In this document: positions 6,434-7,774 of the stretch, in pieces
Numbering within the stretch: the stretch's first letter is position 1
Layout of the letters: each line of letters begins with the position of its first letter
Assembly: GCA_028288395.1 (NCBI GenBank)
Contig: JAQBNV010000139.1
Span: 1-7,774 of the forward strand
Direction of reading: 5' to 3'
Length of the DNA stretch: 7,774 nt
From: Adhaeribacter sp.
Lineage (GTDB): Bacteria > Bacteroidota > Bacteroidia > Cytophagales > Hymenobacteraceae
Notes under the pieces: generated by a model
Seen by the model: only the letters and a program-made list of their open reading frames with translations
What the model was told of the DNA's origin: nothing
Database searches by the model: none
Position numbers and translations under genes: made by a program

Positions 6434-7738
6434 TTACTTAGGAAGTAAAATCAAATTTAACTTATTGTTTAGAAGCTTCTTGGTGTATATTAATAACGGG
6501 AAGGAGGAGAATAATAAAGTGGATATGGCAGTTCCCCAAACTACACCCGCTACGCCTAACTTTAAGGTCAGAAATATAGATAAGCCCACGTTGGCAACAA
6601 TCATTAAACCAGCGCTGATAGCTTGGATCCTAAGGATATTTAAGCCATTTAACAGGGTAGCCAGGTGTATATCCAGGCAGTTGTTTATTATTGCCCAAAC
6701 TCCGCAAGCCACAATCAGACTTTCTGGTATATCAATTCTATTTTGCAGCCAGGTTGTAAATAATGGCTTTTTTAGTAAGTACACCCCTAAAACAAAAAGC
6801 ATAACTAATATAAAAGACCCCAGGATGGTTTTATAAAAAGTATTCTTAATCCAAAGCCAATTGTTTTTTGCCGCTGCCTCCGCATAGGCCGGCCATAAGG
6901 TTTGCAGATAAACATTCAGAATAATGGTGGGTATATAAAAAATTCTGGCTGTAATATAATACTTAGACACCTCCTCAAAGTTTAAAATATGAGCAAGTAT
7001 TAAAGCATCTGTCTGAAATGCAATTAAAGCCGCTATTTGTAAATATAAAAAACCTGCGCTATTCCAAACAAAACGCCGGGCTTCGGGCAAAGTAAAATTA
7101 TTAAGTTTTAAGTAAAATAACTTTTTGGTGCTTAAAAACCAGAATGCATTTAGAAGGGCTATCAAAACCGGTACGCCAAATGTAGTAAGCGCTACGGCCA
7201 GTATGGTAGGATTAAATATTAAAACAGCCCAAAGACTTAAAAGATAAGAGATACTACTGATTAATTGCCAGATATTAGCAATATAGCTACTTTGTAAACC
7301 TCTTTGAATAGAATAGATGGTATTGGTAATTAAGCTAAAAAAGAAGAATAGAAACGTAAAAAAAATAGGCCCTAAAATATCCGGCGTGTTTGATTTTATA
7401 TTAAGAATCGCATACCAGTTGATGTAGTTGAATAAGGAGGCGAAAACACTACAGATAACGCCGATAAAGATGACTTGAAGTTTATAAGCCAGATTTATAT
7501 ATTTCCTGATCGCTTTTGTATCGTTACCGGCTCTGGCTATGTAATTCATTAGATTGCTGCCTATGCCTAAGTCCATGAAACTCATTAAGCTTACGGTAGA
7601 ACTGATTGTAATCCAAAGCCCGTAATCACTGTTTCCTAATTGCTTTAACATCAAAGGAATTATCAGTAATGAACCTATAGCCAAGGTGCCTTTAGCTAAT
7701 AATCCAGTAAGGGTACCCTTAACAATATTATTTAACAT
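6434..7738 (-). CDS. Oligosaccharide flippase, Wzx/PST type (MOP superfamily)
   Basis: This inner-membrane protein of 434 residues would move lipid-linked oligosaccharide units from the cytoplasmic to the periplasmic face. Its N-terminus, with KGTLTGLLAKG (7-17), IIPLMLKQLGNSDYGLW (26-42) and a MDLGIGSNLMNYIA stretch at 55-68, is typical of polysaccharide flippases. Hydrophobic segments recur along the whole chain, for example 18-32, 88-104, 122-140, 157-175, 180-202, 225-250, 264-282, 304-322, 341-352, 373-392 and 395-417, matching the 12 or so helices of the family. Basic loops and a Lys-rich C-terminus lie between or after them. The ATG at 7738 fits the normal N-terminal distance; no Shine-Dalgarno is seen. 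It is the most AT-rich gene here (30% G+C on one counted line). It is first of the four minus-strand genes, 146 bases ahead of the cupin, and further locus genes probably lie upstream. Substrate specificity cannot be read from sequence. Confidence 0.92.
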   Translation of the reverse strand: MLNNIVKGTLTGLLAKGTLAIGSLLIIPLMLKQLGNSDYGLWITISSTVSLMSFMDLGIGSNLMNYIARAGNDTKAIRKYINLAYKLQVIFIGVICSVFASLFNYINWYAILNIKSNTPDILGPIFFTFLFFFFSLITNTIYSIQRGLQSSYIANIWQLISSISYLLSLWAVLIFNPTILAVALTTFGVPVLIALLNAFWFLSTKKLFYLKLNNFTLPEARRFVWNSAGFLYLQIAALIAFQTDALILAHILNFEEVSKYYITARIFYIPTIILNVYLQTLWPAYAEAAAKNNWLWIKNTFYKTILGSFILVMLFVLGVYLLKKPLFTTWLQNRIDIPESLIVACGVWAIINNCLDIHLATLLNGLNILRIQAISAGLMIVANVGLSIFLTLKLGVAGVVWGTAISTLLFSSFPLLIYTKKLLNNKLNLILLPK

Positions 7739-7774
7739 GATGTTGACCGAGTAAGCTTTTAGCTGTTTTCTTCA

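Noticed and set aside
6465..6836. A 123-codon plus-strand open frame
   Set aside because: It lies wholly antisense inside the well-supported flippase gene, and its translation has no recognisable domain.
7739..7774. End of another minus-strand gene just upstream of the flippase
   Set aside because: A stop codon occurs at 7759-7761 in one frame, but only 36 bases are available, too little to support a coding sequence or a promoter.
1..7774. CRISPR arrays, tRNA or rRNA genes, insertion sequences, phage or toxin-antitoxin genes
   Set aside because: No regularly spaced repeats, tRNA-like cloverleaf, transposase motif or terminal repeats were seen on either strand.

Overview
The window looks like chromosomal DNA of a Bacteroidota bacterium, probably of the order Cytophagales. 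Start codons lack Shine-Dalgarno sequences, codon use is mixed to AT-rich, and the protein variants are ones common in that phylum. This placement is an inference; there is no rRNA or tRNA marker.

Left part (1-3922, plus strand): three metabolic genes. The first is the C-terminal half of a molybdenum-hydroxylase large subunit (xanthine dehydrogenase / isoquinoline 1-oxidoreductase beta type), cut by the window edge and closed by a clear intrinsic terminator. Next come a class IV PLP aminotransferase of unknown substrate and a complete nicotinate phosphoribosyltransferase (pncB) of NAD salvage.

Right part (3991-7738, minus strand): four genes read toward the first block. In transcription order they are an oligosaccharide flippase, a small metal-binding-type cupin, a DegT/DnrJ/EryC1/StrS sugar aminotransferase and a class I SAM methyltransferase. 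The last three are extremely tight: the cupin stop codon abuts the aminotransferase start, and the aminotransferase stop overlaps the methyltransferase start (ATGA). This is a piece of a surface-polysaccharide locus. The simplest reading is that a nucleotide-linked keto-sugar is aminated and the product then methylated, perhaps on the new nitrogen, while the flippase moves the finished lipid-linked glycan across the inner membrane. The keto-sugar-forming dehydratase, the glycosyltransferases and the rest of the locus must lie outside the window, presumably beyond position 7774.

The two blocks converge at a 68-bp gap (3923-3990). G+C, hand-counted on single 60-base lines, falls from 55% in the oxidoreductase gene to about 40% in the sugar genes and 30% in the flippase, as is usual for horizontally exchanged glycan loci. 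No CRISPR, insertion sequence, tRNA or rRNA was seen. No gap without a gene exceeds 300 bases. The most interesting item is the coupled cupin-aminotransferase-methyltransferase trio; nothing here is demonstrably a wholly new system.
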